Shown: one piece after another, positions 23,635 to 35,615 of the stretch | How the letters are laid out: the number at the start of each line of letters is the position of its first letter | Position numbering within the stretch: position 1 is the stretch's first letter | Assembly (NCBI RefSeq): GCF_002099425.1 | Contig: NW_018343979.1 | Location: 3,893,501 to 3,957,500, forward strand | Direction of reading: 5' to 3' | Source: Phascolarctos cinereus | Taxonomy: Eukaryota; Chordata; Mammalia; Diprotodontia; Phascolarctidae | Length of the DNA: 64,000 bases | The notes under the pieces: model-generated | What the model was told of the DNA's origin: nothing | Databases searched by the model: none | What the model saw: the letters and a program-made list of their open reading frames with translations, nothing else | Program-made: the position numbers and the translations under genes

Positions 23635-24309
23635 ATCCAGCATAACCTCATTATACAGATGAACATATTGAGCCCACAGAGGACAAATCACTGTCAAAAG
23701 GTCTCACAAGTAGTAATTTAGAGAGTCAGGATTTTAACTCCATATTCAAATTTCATTAAAGTAGATGATCATATTAAAAATTCAGATACCCTAGAAAAAT
23801 GAACAAATTAAGCCATTATGATCACATTACTTTGATATGAACTAGGGGGGCATATGCCAAAAGGGGTTATAGGAAGTAACATAAACAAATTGTACTTTTC
23901 CATCTTGCTTATAGTTATCACTGTCCCTACCTCTCCCTTCATTTCCTCATCTTTGATGTAGATCTTGACCCTAATTGTTATAGGAAGGAATTATAGCAAG
24001 GAAGGAATCTATCTGTATTTGAATGGTCTTTCCACTTACCCTGAAGATTGGAGATGGCTGTGAGCCCTAAATGAACAACTAAGCTTATATTCAATTTACA
24101 CATGGACTCATTCCCATAGGAAATAAGGGAATGCACTTAGATTGCTAGAAAAACTTTGGATAATTTATCATGGAACAACCTAAGGAGGCAAATATTAAAT
24201 TGCAAGCGTAAATCTTTACTGACAGGCTCAGGAATAATTTGACCTCAGCATTCAGACTAGAATTGCTTCATAGAAATTATCTCCCACTTGAGAAGCATCT
24301 AAGAAAGGT

Positions 24310-24380
24310 TCATAGGGTAATAGAATCACAGAAATTTAGAACTGGAAAAGACCTCAGAGATTATCTAGGCTAACTTTGAC
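24310..24380 (-). repeat. MIR-related fragment, antisense
   Basis: AATAGAATCACAGAAATTTAG and AAAAGACCTCAGAGATTATC. Confidence 0.5.
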
Positions 24381-25439
24381 AATGTTTGTTCCTCCCAGTA
24401 ATTTATCATTTGTAAGGGAAGATACAACCAAGATAAGTTCATTCCTGAACTTCTTTTTTCTGTTTAATATTAACAAAGTCATTTTAGTGGAGAACAATAT
24501 AATTGTGCCAGGAATACAAATGTATGGGATGTTCATCAAAAATTATGCTTTATTCTCTTAGAAAAATCATGATTAATAAAAAGCACCACCATGGAAGGTA
24601 GGACCCAGTCATAGGGCATCTAAGTAGCAAAATGACATGATATAAAGAATAGCAACAAAACGTTCCTGTCCGATCCTACTAGCTTGCCATGACACCTGAA
24701 ATTCCCACTCTCAGTTGACTTTTTGGGGTACTGTGGAAATATTTGTAATTAACTATGTTGATGTGGGGGAAATAATGTTAACATATTACCAAGGATTACT
24801 TTATTTGACAAGCCCATTTCTAAAGACTGTCACCTAGGAGAGACAAGGACCCTGAGAGAAGGAAATACAGTACCTTACAAATAATAAGTACTTAATACAT
24901 ATATGTTGAATTAAATTGAATTTATATAAAATAGATTAGCTTTGATAGGAGGAAGATGGAAAGAATAATAGAAAATATATCTAGGTCATCAGTAATCTTC
25001 TTTGCAGATGTTTAAGCTGAGATTCTTTGAATGCTTTCTCTTAAATGTGCACAAAATACCAGATTGTTAACATATAATGGTACCCTGTAACCTGAGATGG
25101 AAAATTATCTTTATTCTATAGATATCTCCATATCTCCTAAAGTCTTTAAGCAAAAATAACCAAGCTTTCTGATCAAGTGGTGATACAGCCCTGCCTGTTA
25201 GTGAAGTGTAGGAGCCATTTATATTAAAATGGAACATACATCAGGGGACTTTGCTTGCACAAAAATTTAGATGAAGAAAGAGAGAATCACTGATTCCTGG
25301 TTCGATGTTTTAGTATTAACCAATTTCTACAATCCAATTTCTCCCTTTCTGGGAATTATTGTCCTCTTCTGGTCAAATATAGAAGCTTTTTCAAAAACAA
25401 AGTGGAGAGAGTTTTTAGGAAGTATTTCATAGACTCTTA

Positions 25440-25625
25440 AGATCATACATCTAGGACAGAAAGGGTTAACTAATCCAGCCCCTTCATTTTACATACATGA
25501 AAATTGAAGCTCAGAGACTCAGGTAACTGGTTCAGAATCTCACAGAGAGCAAGCAGCAGAGCCAGGATTCAAATCCAAGTCTTCTGAATAGAACCAGCTC
25601 TATATCCACTATGCTTCTCACTGTT
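25440..25625 (-). repeat. MIR-related repeat, antisense
   Basis: CCAGCCCCTTCATTTTACAT, GAAGCTCAGAGACTCAG, AGCAGAGCCAGGATTCAAAT, ATATCCACTATGCTTCTCA. Confidence 0.65.
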
Positions 25626-25686
25626 CATCAAAAGAAATTTCCATAACCAACTTACATGTATTTTATAAATACTAATGTACCTCCCA

Positions 25687-25930
25687 AGGCAGTGAGATGG
25701 CCCAGTGAATAGAGTGCGGGGCCTGGAGTCAGTAATACCTGAGTTTAAATCTGGCCTCAGATACTCACTAGCTATGTGACCCTTAAAATCACTTAACCCT
25801 GTTTGCCTCAGTTCCTCATCTGTAAAATGAGCTGGAGAAGTTAATGTCAAACCACTATAATATTTTTTTCCAAGAAAACCTCAAATGAGGTCACAAGAAG
25901 TCAGACACAACAGAAACAGCTAAACAACAG
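25687..25930 (+). repeat. MAR1-like SINE
   Basis: GCAGTGAGATGGCCCAGTGA head, GCCTCAGTTCCTCATCTGTA middle, CCAAGAAAACCTCAAATGAG and AGTCAGACACAACAGAAAC tail. Confidence 0.85.
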
Positions 25931-27082
25931 TTCGCCACTTGCTGCATTAGTTGGAATAGATATGTCCTCTAACAATAAGTGATGGATAAACATTCTTCTA
26001 TTTCTCAATAGTCATTAATTCATGCATTTTCTATGTATCACATCTAATTGTAAGCTCCTAGAGGGCAGAGGCTGTGTGTGTTCTAATAGTGATTGAAGAA
26101 TACGTTTTACCTTCCGGGCAAACATACCAATGGCTTTCTGTATTGTCTTGATAGAACTTTATTCACTGCTATTACCTCTCCTGTCAATTTTTAGCCCAAA
26201 TGTGGCTTTGAATAAATGAATGTCTTTCTGTATATCTAACATACATTGATCATTTTTAATCTTTTCTATACATTGAAGCATAGTGTGAACTAAAAAAAAG
26301 CAGCAAGGTGACAAATCCTTCAAAGTGGTAATTCATGGAAAGGCCAAACTGAAGTTTGCTAAGTAAATGAGAGCCTATAAACAGGGCAGCCTGTGCGTAG
26401 CACAGGTTCCTGTACCTGTCATAGATGGCCTTCAAGAAAAAGGTGAATAGCTATTCACAGGAAGCAATAGAAGGGTTCCTACTTGGCAGACTAAATGATC
26501 TCTGAGATATGTTTTAACTCTGAGATTCTATGTTCCCATGAAAGGTTCTGACTGTGGTTGATCGGGATTGGGGAAGGAAAACGGTTAGTGAGATAGAGAT
26601 TGAAAACTACTTAGGGAGAACCAAAAAAGACACCATATTAAAGGCAGACTACAAGTTTTCCTTCAGTTGTGTCTATTCCCAGGTGAAGTAAAACTCTAAC
26701 TTGCCTATGGTAACATTTATAAAACTGATTGGCCGAAAAATCGATTTTTTAAATGACATTATAACTAACACATTTCTATTAGTATTTACTAGCAAGACAA
26801 ATGTTTAATGTTAAATCTGTGCAAAAGCCATTAAGATACCATGAGATAAAATGCTTATTTATCAAGCCTGCACTTCCTTTGAGACAGGACTGTCAGAGTA
26901 GGGCTGAGAGAGTTTACTTTTCTTAATGCCAATGTTTCACTTTTCGTAGTAGTTCTAACTTGGAACATTCTTTTCAGTTCATTGTATTGTTGTTTTAGAT
27001 TGCTCCTTGAAGTAGAAATGATAACTTTTGATTTCCTTAGATTGTAAAGAAAAGAAAAAGAATAAAATATATTTTTCCTTAC

Positions 27083-27109
27083 CATCTGCTGTCTTCTTAA
27101 TCTTAGAGC
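27083..27109 (-). CDS. TRDN: TRDN coding micro-exon (SKIKKTAD)
   Basis: A 27-nt exon with acceptor ctctctgttttcag before GCTCTAAG and donor GATG/gtaagg. In frame: (G) S K I K K T A D (A). It corresponds to human DSKKTKKPAEV, again one residue shorter. Both splice sites are close to consensus and the phase (1/1) fits the neighbouring exons. The encoded segment is basic luminal tail. Confidence 0.88.
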
Positions 27110-27819
27110 CTGAAAACAGAGAGACACCTTGTTCAGCAGACAGATGTTATGCATCAGAAACTGATGAAATCAAACGTAAAATGTTTTCAAGAAGCATTTC
27201 AAAAGTATCATTTTCTCAGCCAAAAAAAAAAAGTATTAAATGCAAGTACTTTATTTGCAGGAAAAAAATGAGATCAACACAGTTATCTTTTTTTAAGAAC
27301 AGGATTAGGGAATTTTAACATATGCAACATAAATATAATAATAAAAAATATCAAATAACATCCAAATGGGTTTCACATAGATATAATCCCCTTGAGTATA
27401 GGTACATGGTACAATAGTTATTAACATACAACTATGATCAAGTTACTGATGCTCATGCCTGGCAGTCAAGTAAAGAATGAAGAGAGAACAATTTTCTAAA
27501 AATGTGGCTTAGTTGTTGCCAATTTTATGAACATTTTCTTTCAAAGGACCAGTTATCAGCTAACATTTTCATTATCTTCACCTTTATGTATTAACTCATA
27601 TGTATTCATCCATATGCATTCACCTACATAAGCAACAAATTTCACATTCTGAAAACATTAATTTTGTTTTAATGAAAGAAAATAAGAAGTTGGGAGGAAA
27701 ACAAGTGGAGGTTGACAGAAGATGAATGCCATTGCATCGATTTTAGTAAGTGATATATGTGGGATTAAATAGAGAGTCCATTCTATTTGAAGGACTGAAA
27801 TTGTCTTTTTCGTAGGATA

Positions 27820-27920
27820 ATATGGTCATAGAATGATAGTTGGAAGGAGCAGTAGAAATAATTGGATTCCTCTAAACCTCTTTTTTAAGGAAATGGAGGC
27901 CCAAAGGGGTAAAGTCACTT
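27820..27920 (-). repeat. MIR-related fragment, antisense
   Basis: GTCATAGAATGATAGTTGGA, GGAAATGGAGGCCCAAAGGG. Confidence 0.5.
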
Positions 27921-27949
27921 GTCATGAAGCCTACCACTGGAAAGTAAAT

Positions 27950-28830
27950 GAATGGTCAAAAGATATGAACAGGTAGTTTTCAAAGGATAAAATCCAAGTA
28001 ATCTACAAACACATGAAAAATGTTCCAAAAAAATTAAAAATTGGATAAATACCAATAAAACAAACTCTGAGGTTCCACTTCACACTCATCAGTTTGGTTA
28101 AGATGAAAAAAAGAGGAAAAGGACAAATCTTGGAAAGGCTGAAGGAAAACAGAGACACTAATGCTTTAACTGAGCTGTCAATTGATGCAGGCATCATGGA
28201 AATCAATTTAGACCTGACGCACCAAAAGTTAATAAATGCGTATATCCTTTGATCCAACTTATAGTACTATTAGGCTAATATCCCAAGGAGATAAAAGAAA
28301 GAGGAAGTATACCTATATGTACAAAACTATAGCAACTCTTTACACTGAAACTCAAAACTGGAAACCAAGGGGGTGCATACTTGTTAGGGAATAGTTAGCA
28401 AATTTTTGGATATTAATGTGATGGAATATTATTGTGACTTGGGAAATGACAGAGTAGACAGAAGAAATTGAGAAGACCTTTATGATCTGATGAAGAGGAA
28501 CATGAGCAGAACTAGAAGAACAATTTACATAATGACATTATAAAGAAAATTAATTTTGAAACATATTATAAATCTGGTTAAGGAAATGATAAACCATGAG
28601 TCAGGAGTCCTGAAGATGATTCATGTCATCCACCTCCTGCCAGAATGGTAATAAACTTAAAATCCAGAATGGAATTAATATATTTAGACAGAGACAATCT
28701 GAGAAATTGTTTTGCTGGAGTATATGTATATATTGTTATTTTAAAAAATAAATTGTTCTTTTGAGAGGGCAGTAAGAAGGGAGAAATAATAGATGCCTGT
28801 AAAATATATTTTAAAAAATATTAAATGGTA
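27950..28830 (+). repeat. Old L1, ORF2 3' part and 3' UTR
   Basis: AATGGTCAAAAGATATGAAC, ATCCCAAGGAGATAAAAGA, GTACAAAACTATAGCAACTC, GATGGAATATTATTGTGAC, GAGCAGAACTAGAAGAACAA. This is the same region as other marsupial L1 ends here, but more diverged. Confidence 0.82.
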
Positions 28831-29309
28831 GACCTTTCTTCTCCCATCTCCTTTTGGGAAAAGTGGGTTTAAGTTGTTTCTCCATGAATTTTATTCTTTA
28901 AATCTGCTTTTTTGTTCCTTTTTCTTGTTACCTCCTCTACAACTGTAATTTATCGTTCTTAGAAAATGATTAAAACTTTCTTAGGAATTTTTTCATCTTT
29001 TTATTTTAAAGAAATGTTAAAATTAAATACATAATAAGAAAAGAAAAAAAACATATTATGAACTTAAATGTTAAACTTAAATATCAAACAAGAAAAGAAA
29101 AAAAAATGTCATGTGCACAGCAGAACATAGGAGAGAATTCAGAATATATAGCAATAACTTTTCCATATTAAATACTGCACATCATGTTGAAAGCTGTCAA
29201 TCTTTTATTTGCTTCCTTGTAGGTTTCCTTTTCTTCTCTGCTGTACAGTTTTTACTTTGCTTTTTATCCCCTTCCTCCCCCAGGCTATAATTAAGCTTGG
29301 TTGTATTTA

Positions 29310-29412
29310 TATATGTATATTTATACATACACACACATATATATATATTTGTACACACACATACATATATACACATACATACATATGCAATACACATATA
29401 CATATATAAACA
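29310..29412. repeat. (CA)n/(TACA)n microsatellite
   Basis: ATACACACACATATATATAT and TACACATACATACATATGC units. Open frames across it are artefacts of the repeat. Confidence 0.85.
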
Positions 29413-30617
29413 TATAATTCCCTAAAGAGATTCTATTTCTAATCTATGTTTGTGTTTGTGTATCTCTTTTTTTTCTATCTCTCATAACTCCTCTACTTGC
29501 CCTTCTATTGCTTAACTACCCCAACTCCAGTGATCTCTCCCTTATCTTTCCATTCCTATAAATCTAAACACTCTATTATACACCCCTCTGACCTATTCCC
29601 TCACTCACCCTTCTAAAAACTCTCCCTTATCCTCCCAAGGAATCCTTCCCTTATCCTTACATTCCTGTTGATCCACTCTTCTATGTCCCCCTTTTAACCT
29701 ATTGTCTCCCCCTCCCCTCTAAATATCCTTCCTTTATCCTTCTCCTCCTCCCTAACCCCTTAGAGTCTTATTTCTTTCTAAATTTAGAAGACTTTTATAC
29801 TCTTCTAGATATATGTGTATTTTTCCCTCTCAAACCCATTCTCAATGAAGGTACATTTCCAGAGTTAACAGCCTCCCTCCCTCCCTTGTATAATTCCTCC
29901 GTATTGATTCTTCTTGCACATCATTTGTATGAGATAATTACTTTTTTAGCTCTTCTTCAGTGGTTTTACTTTTTGAAGTCATATCATACTTAACGTCTAC
30001 CCCAATTTTTTTTTCAAACTACCTAATTACTAATAGCAGTCTTAGATATAAGTTTTACATTTCCTCATACAAAAAGTAAACAGTCTGTCCTTATTGAGTC
30101 TCTTATAATTGGTCTTTGATGTGTATGTTATATTTCTCATGGTCAAATTTTCTTTTAAGTTCAGGGGTTTTTTTTGTAATTAAATTCTAGAAGTCTGGTA
30201 ATTCACTGAATATTCATTTTGCTCAGTTCTTTTGCTCTTTGATATATAGTATTCCAAGACCTACAGTCTTTTAGTGTCACTGCTGCTAAATCCTGTATGA
30301 TTCTAATTGTGGCTTCTCCGTATTTGAATTATTTTTTTCTTGTTATTCATAATATTTTCTCCTTGAACTGGGGGTTTCAGAATTTAACTATGACATTACT
30401 GTAAGTTTTCCTTGTAGGATCTCCTTCAGGCGACGATTGCTAGATTTTTTTTCTATTTCTACTTTCCTCTCTTGTTCTAATGCTTTAGGATAATTTTCTT
30501 TAACTATTTCTTGTATTATTGTATCAGGATTCTTTTTTTGATTATAGCTTCTTTCAGGTAGTCCAATTATTCTCATATTTTCTCCTCTTAATCTGTTCTC
30601 CAGATCAGTTGGGTTTT

Positions 30618-30773
30618 TTTGTTTGTTTTTTTTGTTTGTTTGTTTGTTTGCTTTTGGTAATTGGGGTTAAAAAGTGACTTGCCCAGGGTCACACAGCTAG
30701 TAAGTGTCATGTGTTTGGTCTGAGGTCAGATTTGAACTCAGGTGGTCTAGTCACTGTGCCACCTAGCTGCCTC
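30618..30773 (-). repeat. tRNA-headed SINE, antisense, in the HAL1-like element
   Basis: Reverse SINE with TTTG tail, AAGTGACTTGCCCAGGGTCA, CACAGCTAGTAAGTGTCATG, TGCCACCTAGCTGCCTC. Flanked by AGTTGGGTTTTTT and AGTTGTTTTTCTT, a probable target-site duplication. Confidence 0.85.
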
Positions 30774-30821
30774 TAGTTGTTTTTCTTATGAAATGTTTCG
30801 CATTTTCTTCTATTTTTCATT

Positions 30822-30904
30822 CATATATACACACACACATATATGTTTATATATATAATAGATATATAACATATCTATTATACATAATACATATATGTGT
30901 ATAT

Positions 30905-30940
<36 letters not shown>
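30822..30940. repeat. (CA)n and (TA)n microsatellite
   Basis: ATACACACACACATATATG followed by about 40 bp of pure TA. Confidence 0.85.
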
Positions 30941-30946
<6 letters not shown>

Positions 30947-32535
30947 TTTCTTGATATCTTATAACTTCACTGGCTTTCCCTTACCCAATTCTGATTTTCA
31001 AGGAGTCATTTTCTTCCTTAAGATTCTGGATCTCCTTTTCTAATTGAGTGACTTTCTTTTCATAACCTTCTTCTTTTCTTGGAATATTCTTATTTTTCAT
31101 TCTTTTAGTTTTTCCTCAATCTCTCTCATTTGATTTTAAAAGTCTTTTTTAACATTCTACAATGAATTATTTTTGGGCAGGTGACCATTTAACACTATTC
31201 TTTGGGGATAAAAGGGAGTTTCTTTGCTTCAGTATCCTTCTCTGAAGATGAACCCTGCTCTTCTCTATTCCCATAGTAGCTTTCTATGGTTGGATTCTTT
31301 CTCCTCTGCCTGTGCAATTTTTTTTTTTGATAATAGTTTAGTTTTTATAATCACCTCTAGTCCTGGATTATGAGGGATGGTGCCTCTGGCCTCATATCCT
31401 CTTTAGTTCTCCCCTCTGACTTTGAACTCAAACCAAGACCTTCAGCCTTACAGAGTACTATAAGTGCTCACAGCTAGTGGTGTCCTACCCCACTATTTCT
31501 GCACTTACCAGGCATGAGCAGGTTCTTTCTTAGGCCCCCAGCTTCACCACAGCACAGCTGGATCTGGCAATCCCTGTCAGTAGAGGTTCTCTAGATCTTC
31601 CCTAGCTCAAACACCCAACTCCACTTACTGTCCTGGGGATAAAAGTTCCTGTGGCTAAGGCTGAGGCAGCCTTCCAACACAGCTAGCCCCAGGGCTTGCT
31701 GCTCCTTATTTAAATGGTCCCTAGCCTGGAGGTGTTTACTCTTCATAAGAACAAAACCTCAAAGTGGGATTTTTCTTCAAATCTTCTCTGATTATTCTTG
31801 GAGAACCCCTAATCTGCCCCTACTCTTATTTATTGTCACTACTCTATGTTCACCCTGAGGTGCTACTTTTATCTCTTTTGTGGAGGAAAATCTTGAGAGC
31901 TTGACATTTTCTGACCTACTCCACCATCTTCCCAGAATCCTTTCCAGCAAATTCTTCAAGAAGATTAGATAATATTGAATTGTAAACCGAGACCGCTAAA
32001 GAAATCACATTAATTTTCAGCCAAAAAGAATCATAGTAAAGAAATGACATGGTTTGCTTTATTTTTTTTCAAATAAAGAAGGGACCCTGCAGAATGTCAT
32101 AATATTAACAAATAATAAGCAAACATAACATTCTACATTAAGAATAACACGTTAGTCTGGATTCATTTATCCACTCAATAAACATTTATTAAGCACTATA
32201 AAAGGTCTGTCATGATATGAGTTGCATGTAAGGAAAATGGAAAACTTGGGTCTTTTGTTCCTACTTCTTAAATGCCTCTCCAACCCAATTAATCATTTTG
32301 CATGATTTGGAATTGGACAATTTTAATTTGATAACTTTGTAAAAAGCATTTTTATAAATAATTTCCAGTAGAGTAGGGAATATTTCTACTGTTTCATACT
32401 TAGTTTCTTTTTAATTGCTGTCACAATTAGAAAGATATACACACATATTTGGTAACACAAAATTTGCTTCCTTTGATCACATTCTTGACCTTGCTTTGCC
32501 TTATTGCATCACTGGCTATTTTGAGAGGTGGGGGT

Positions 32536-32578
32536 AGAGAGAGAGAGGGACAGAGGGACAGAGGGAGAGAAGGAGAGG

Positions 32579-32638
<60 letters not shown>
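32536..32638. repeat. (GA)n microsatellite
   Basis: About 100 bp of GAGAGA with GGGACA interruptions at the left. It yields spurious Arg/Glu and Ser/Leu frames. Confidence 0.95.
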
Positions 32639-32639
<1 letters not shown>

Positions 32640-32917
32640 CATATTTTGGAAAGTTCACTAGTCATCTGGATAAAAAAATCAGAGTTGTCAATTAATTTTG
32701 TGAAAGTGCACTCACTAAATCAAGAGAATTGAAACAGACTTGTCCTGAAAGTGACCTCCATGATGTAATTTTAGGTTACTTTTCAAAATGATTTCATATC
32801 ATTTTCCTCCGTTTTATATTATAGCCAAATTGGATTCAATTACTGCCTTTTCCCTCTCTCCATGCACTATCTATCCCTCATGCCTGGAATGGATTCCCAT
32901 GATCTTTCTTTTGTAAA

Positions 32918-32967
32918 ATTCCTTCCTTCCTTCCTTCCTTCCTTCCTTCCTTCCTTCCTTCCTTCCA
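32918..32967. repeat. (CCTT)n microsatellite
   Basis: About twelve CCTT units. Confidence 0.95.
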
Positions 32968-33429
32968 TTAAGGTCTTTCCTGACATACCACTATATCTCA
33001 TTACCAGAAGTGAACCCTCCTGGTCTGATTCTTTCATTGCACTCTTACTTTCTCTTTTACTTTATTCTAACTTGTAATAAAGTTGTTCATGTTTTGTGTT
33101 ATCTAACTTTAATATTAACAGATCAGAGGCTTATCAGTATCAGAAACTAGGCCTTTTATCCATCTCTGTACTCCAGGGCTTAGAGTTAAACTGAACTGAA
33201 TTGAGTTGAACTGAATTCTATCCTGTTCTACTGAGCCACAGGTTTAGAATACTTAACAGCAACTGGGAATGTCTAGAAATATGTCAAAAACAACAACAAC
33301 AATGTAAACCCAGGAGAAGAAGACAAGAGAGGCTAATGGAGTTCTAAAGAACATAATACACAGAAAAATCATTCCTCTTGTTCACCTGACTATTGGTCAG
33401 GGTAGAGTGAGGATATTAAAGCAATTAAT

Positions 33430-34180
33430 CACCAAGGATTCCTATATGCTAACATCTAACTAAGTGCTGAGGCTACAAGAAGAAAAAGTGAAACCAATCT
33501 GCTTACAAGGAGCTCACATTCTAATAGGTGTGGTAATGAGATAAATTTTACATAAATACATGATAATTATAATTTGATACAATGTAATCTTTGAAGGGGA
33601 GTCAATAACTGTTAGAGGACTGAGTGAGGGTGGGAAAGGCCTCTGCAGAAGAGGGTATTTGAGCTGAGTCTTCAAGGAGGTGAAGGAATTCAGAAGACAA
33701 GGATGAGAAGGGAGAACATTACAGACATGAGAGCCAGTCCAAAGGCAAAGATATAAGAATATCATGTACAAGGCAGAGCAAGGAGAATAGTTTAGCTGAA
33801 TCCCAGAATATTTGGAGGGAAATAAAATGTTAAGAAGACTAGAAAGGTAGGAAAGGGTCACATTGTGAGGAGCTTTCAGCGACAAACAGAACATTTTTAC
33901 ATTTATTCCTGGAGGTACTAGGGAGCTGCTGGACTTTAATGAGTAGGAGATAACATGGTCAGACTTGTGCTTGGGGAAGTCCTTTAGTCAGCTGTGTGGA
34001 GGATAGATTGGAGTGGATTAGACATAAGGGAAGGAGACCAGTTAAGAAGGCTATCACAATTTTTCAGGTGAGAAGTGGTGAGTGCGCTGAACTGACTAGG
34101 TGGCCAAGTGAATGGAGAAAGGGGGATTTATAAGAGGGATGCTTCGAAGACAGAAATAATGCACTTTGGCAGGTGGTTGG
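33430..34180 (+). repeat. Ancient mammalian interspersed repeat, family unresolved (longest copy)
   Basis: Ordered blocks: AAGGAGCTCACATTCTAATA, GTGGGAAAGGCCTCTGCAGA, TTTGAGCTGAGTCTTCAAGG, AGGCAGAGCAAGGAG, TCACATTGTGAGGAGCTTTC, GAGATAACATGGTCAGACTT, GACCAGTTAAGAAGGCTATC. The same blocks in the same order are widespread in mammals as I remember them, and shorter copies recur in this window. The 126-codon frame on the minus strand across it is chance. Confidence 0.6.
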
Positions 34181-34274
34181 CTATGTGGGGAGAGTAAGAG
34201 TTGGGCAGTGAGGATGGCATTGCAGTTATGAGTATGGGTGGCTGAGAGAGCTATGGTGCCCTCAGATGTAATAG

Positions 34275-34328
34275 AAAATTTTGTGACCCTGGGCAAGTCA
34301 CTTAACCTGATTGCCTCACAGAAAAGAA
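34275..34328 (+). repeat. 5'-truncated tRNA-headed SINE
   Basis: TTGTGACCCTGGGCAAGTCA, CTTAACCTGATTGCCTCA and an A-rich tail. Confidence 0.75.
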
Positions 34329-34980
34329 AAAGAAAACTTCAGAAGAGGAGTGGGCTTAAAGTTAATGAGTTCTGTCTTGCAAATATTGAGTAGGCTACAT
34401 ATAACTACTGTAAATTAATAATTTTAGGTGCCTTATCAGATGGGTTTGTTTATTCATGCCACTGTCCCCTTCCATTGGCAAGAATAATCAATAGTGTTTT
34501 GCGTTTAATGTTTTTGTACAGAAATGAAGACATGAAATAGATTTTGAGGTTGAGTATCAGGTATGTGACAGAACTCACTGAGAAAATAAGAAAAATAAAA
34601 GGAAAAAATTTAAACAAATCATAAATCATGAGCCTGCCAAGAAAAATCAAATAATTCAAAAAATATACTTTTCTTCCCCTGAAATACAGAGGGAATAGTG
34701 GGATCTACTTATAATGTAATCATATCATATGAATCTATATGGAACATCTTATTATTTTGGCAGATAGCATAATAACATCATTATTATATAAACATAATAC
34801 CTGAGTACTTCAAAAATACCATCTTTGAAAAAGGAAATGTTATAAACTACCAGTGGATATTACAAGTAGCTAATAAATACATATGCTACTAAATTACAGT
34901 ATGCTCCCTCAGCACTCTTTTACTGACTGTACTAAAAAATGTAATAAAGGCTTACTTGATGTATATGGATATGGATGTGG

Positions 34981-34981
<1 letters not shown>

Positions 34982-35032
<51 letters not shown>
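34982..35032. repeat. (GT)n microsatellite
   Basis: About 25 GT units. Confidence 0.97.
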
Positions 35033-35035
<3 letters not shown>

Positions 35036-35494
35036 GTTTTAAGACTCTTGGTCAGGGAACTAAACAACAGTCTTTCATTAGGACCATAAAGGCCCAGAGT
35101 AAATGTGAATAAAAGCAGTAGTTAGCACTTAATCTGTTCAATTCATTATGGATAGTCATTCCACTTCAGCAATGATTCAAGCATAGTCTATAAAATTAGC
35201 AAGAGATGCCCATGGGAAGCAAAATGTTAAATTTAGTGAAAGACAAAAGCAACAACGAAATTAACCTCTAGAGTCTACTAACAAAAAGAGAACTGTGCAT
35301 GATTTCTTTCACAATGTTGATGGATTTTAAGACTATTTATATGGAGGAAAAGTCAAAATTAAAAAAAAAAACACAGATATGGCTGTCCCAACCTGAACAA
35401 AGTCCCCAGATTCTGTTTTTTTTTTAGGAATTCTAAATTTAACTAGGCATGTCTGTCTTTGCATTGCATTAACACAAACATATAGTTACATTCC

Positions 35495-35615
35495 CTGGTA
35501 GAATATGAGCTCCTTGTGGATACAGACTGCTCCACTATTTCTTTGTATCCCTAGTGCCTAGCACAGGCCCTCCCCATAGTAATCTTAAAACAGGTGCCTA
35601 CTGGAATTGTTAAGT
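35495..35615 (+). repeat. L2 3' end
   Basis: AGAATATGAGCTCCTTGTGG, TTTGTATCCCTAGTGCCTAG, CACAGGCCC. Confidence 0.75.

Larger units (their letters stand above)
17461..27082 (-). other. TRDN intron, 9.6 kb
   Basis: Holds a short L1 3' end, an L2 end, a MIR split by a DNA element, the retroviral fossil at 19141-21432, nested MIR/SINE/hAT remnants and a MAR1-like SINE. 22030-22690 and 24380-25430 show nothing identifiable. 26490-26535 resembles a CR1/L3 tail. Confidence 0.6.
29200..31945 (-). repeat. HAL1-like LINE (ORF1 and 5' UTR; no ORF2 body)
   Basis: Minus strand. The 5' end is at about 31945 (GGATTCTGGGAAGATGGTGG), followed by a GC-richer 5' UTR to about 31200. L1 ORF1 remnants follow to about 30000; a 62-codon stretch at 30388-30576 contains IIGLPERSYNQKKNPDTIIQ, a typical ORF1p segment. 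Then comes a long purine-rich tract (pyrimidine-rich on the plus strand, 29440-29990) and an AT-rich 3' part. No ORF2 reverse-transcriptase region lies between. A SINE and two microsatellites interrupt it. Old, with no intact frame. Confidence 0.72.

Noticed and set aside
29197-29409. Cys/Tyr/Ile-rich frames on both strands
   Set aside because: Translation of the (CA)n/(TACA)n microsatellite.
32427-32661. Ser/Leu-rich and Arg/Glu-rich frames
   Set aside because: Translation of the (GA)n microsatellite.
33514-33894. 126-codon minus-strand open frame
   Set aside because: Lies wholly in an ancient interspersed repeat copy. The composition is that of translated repeat DNA.
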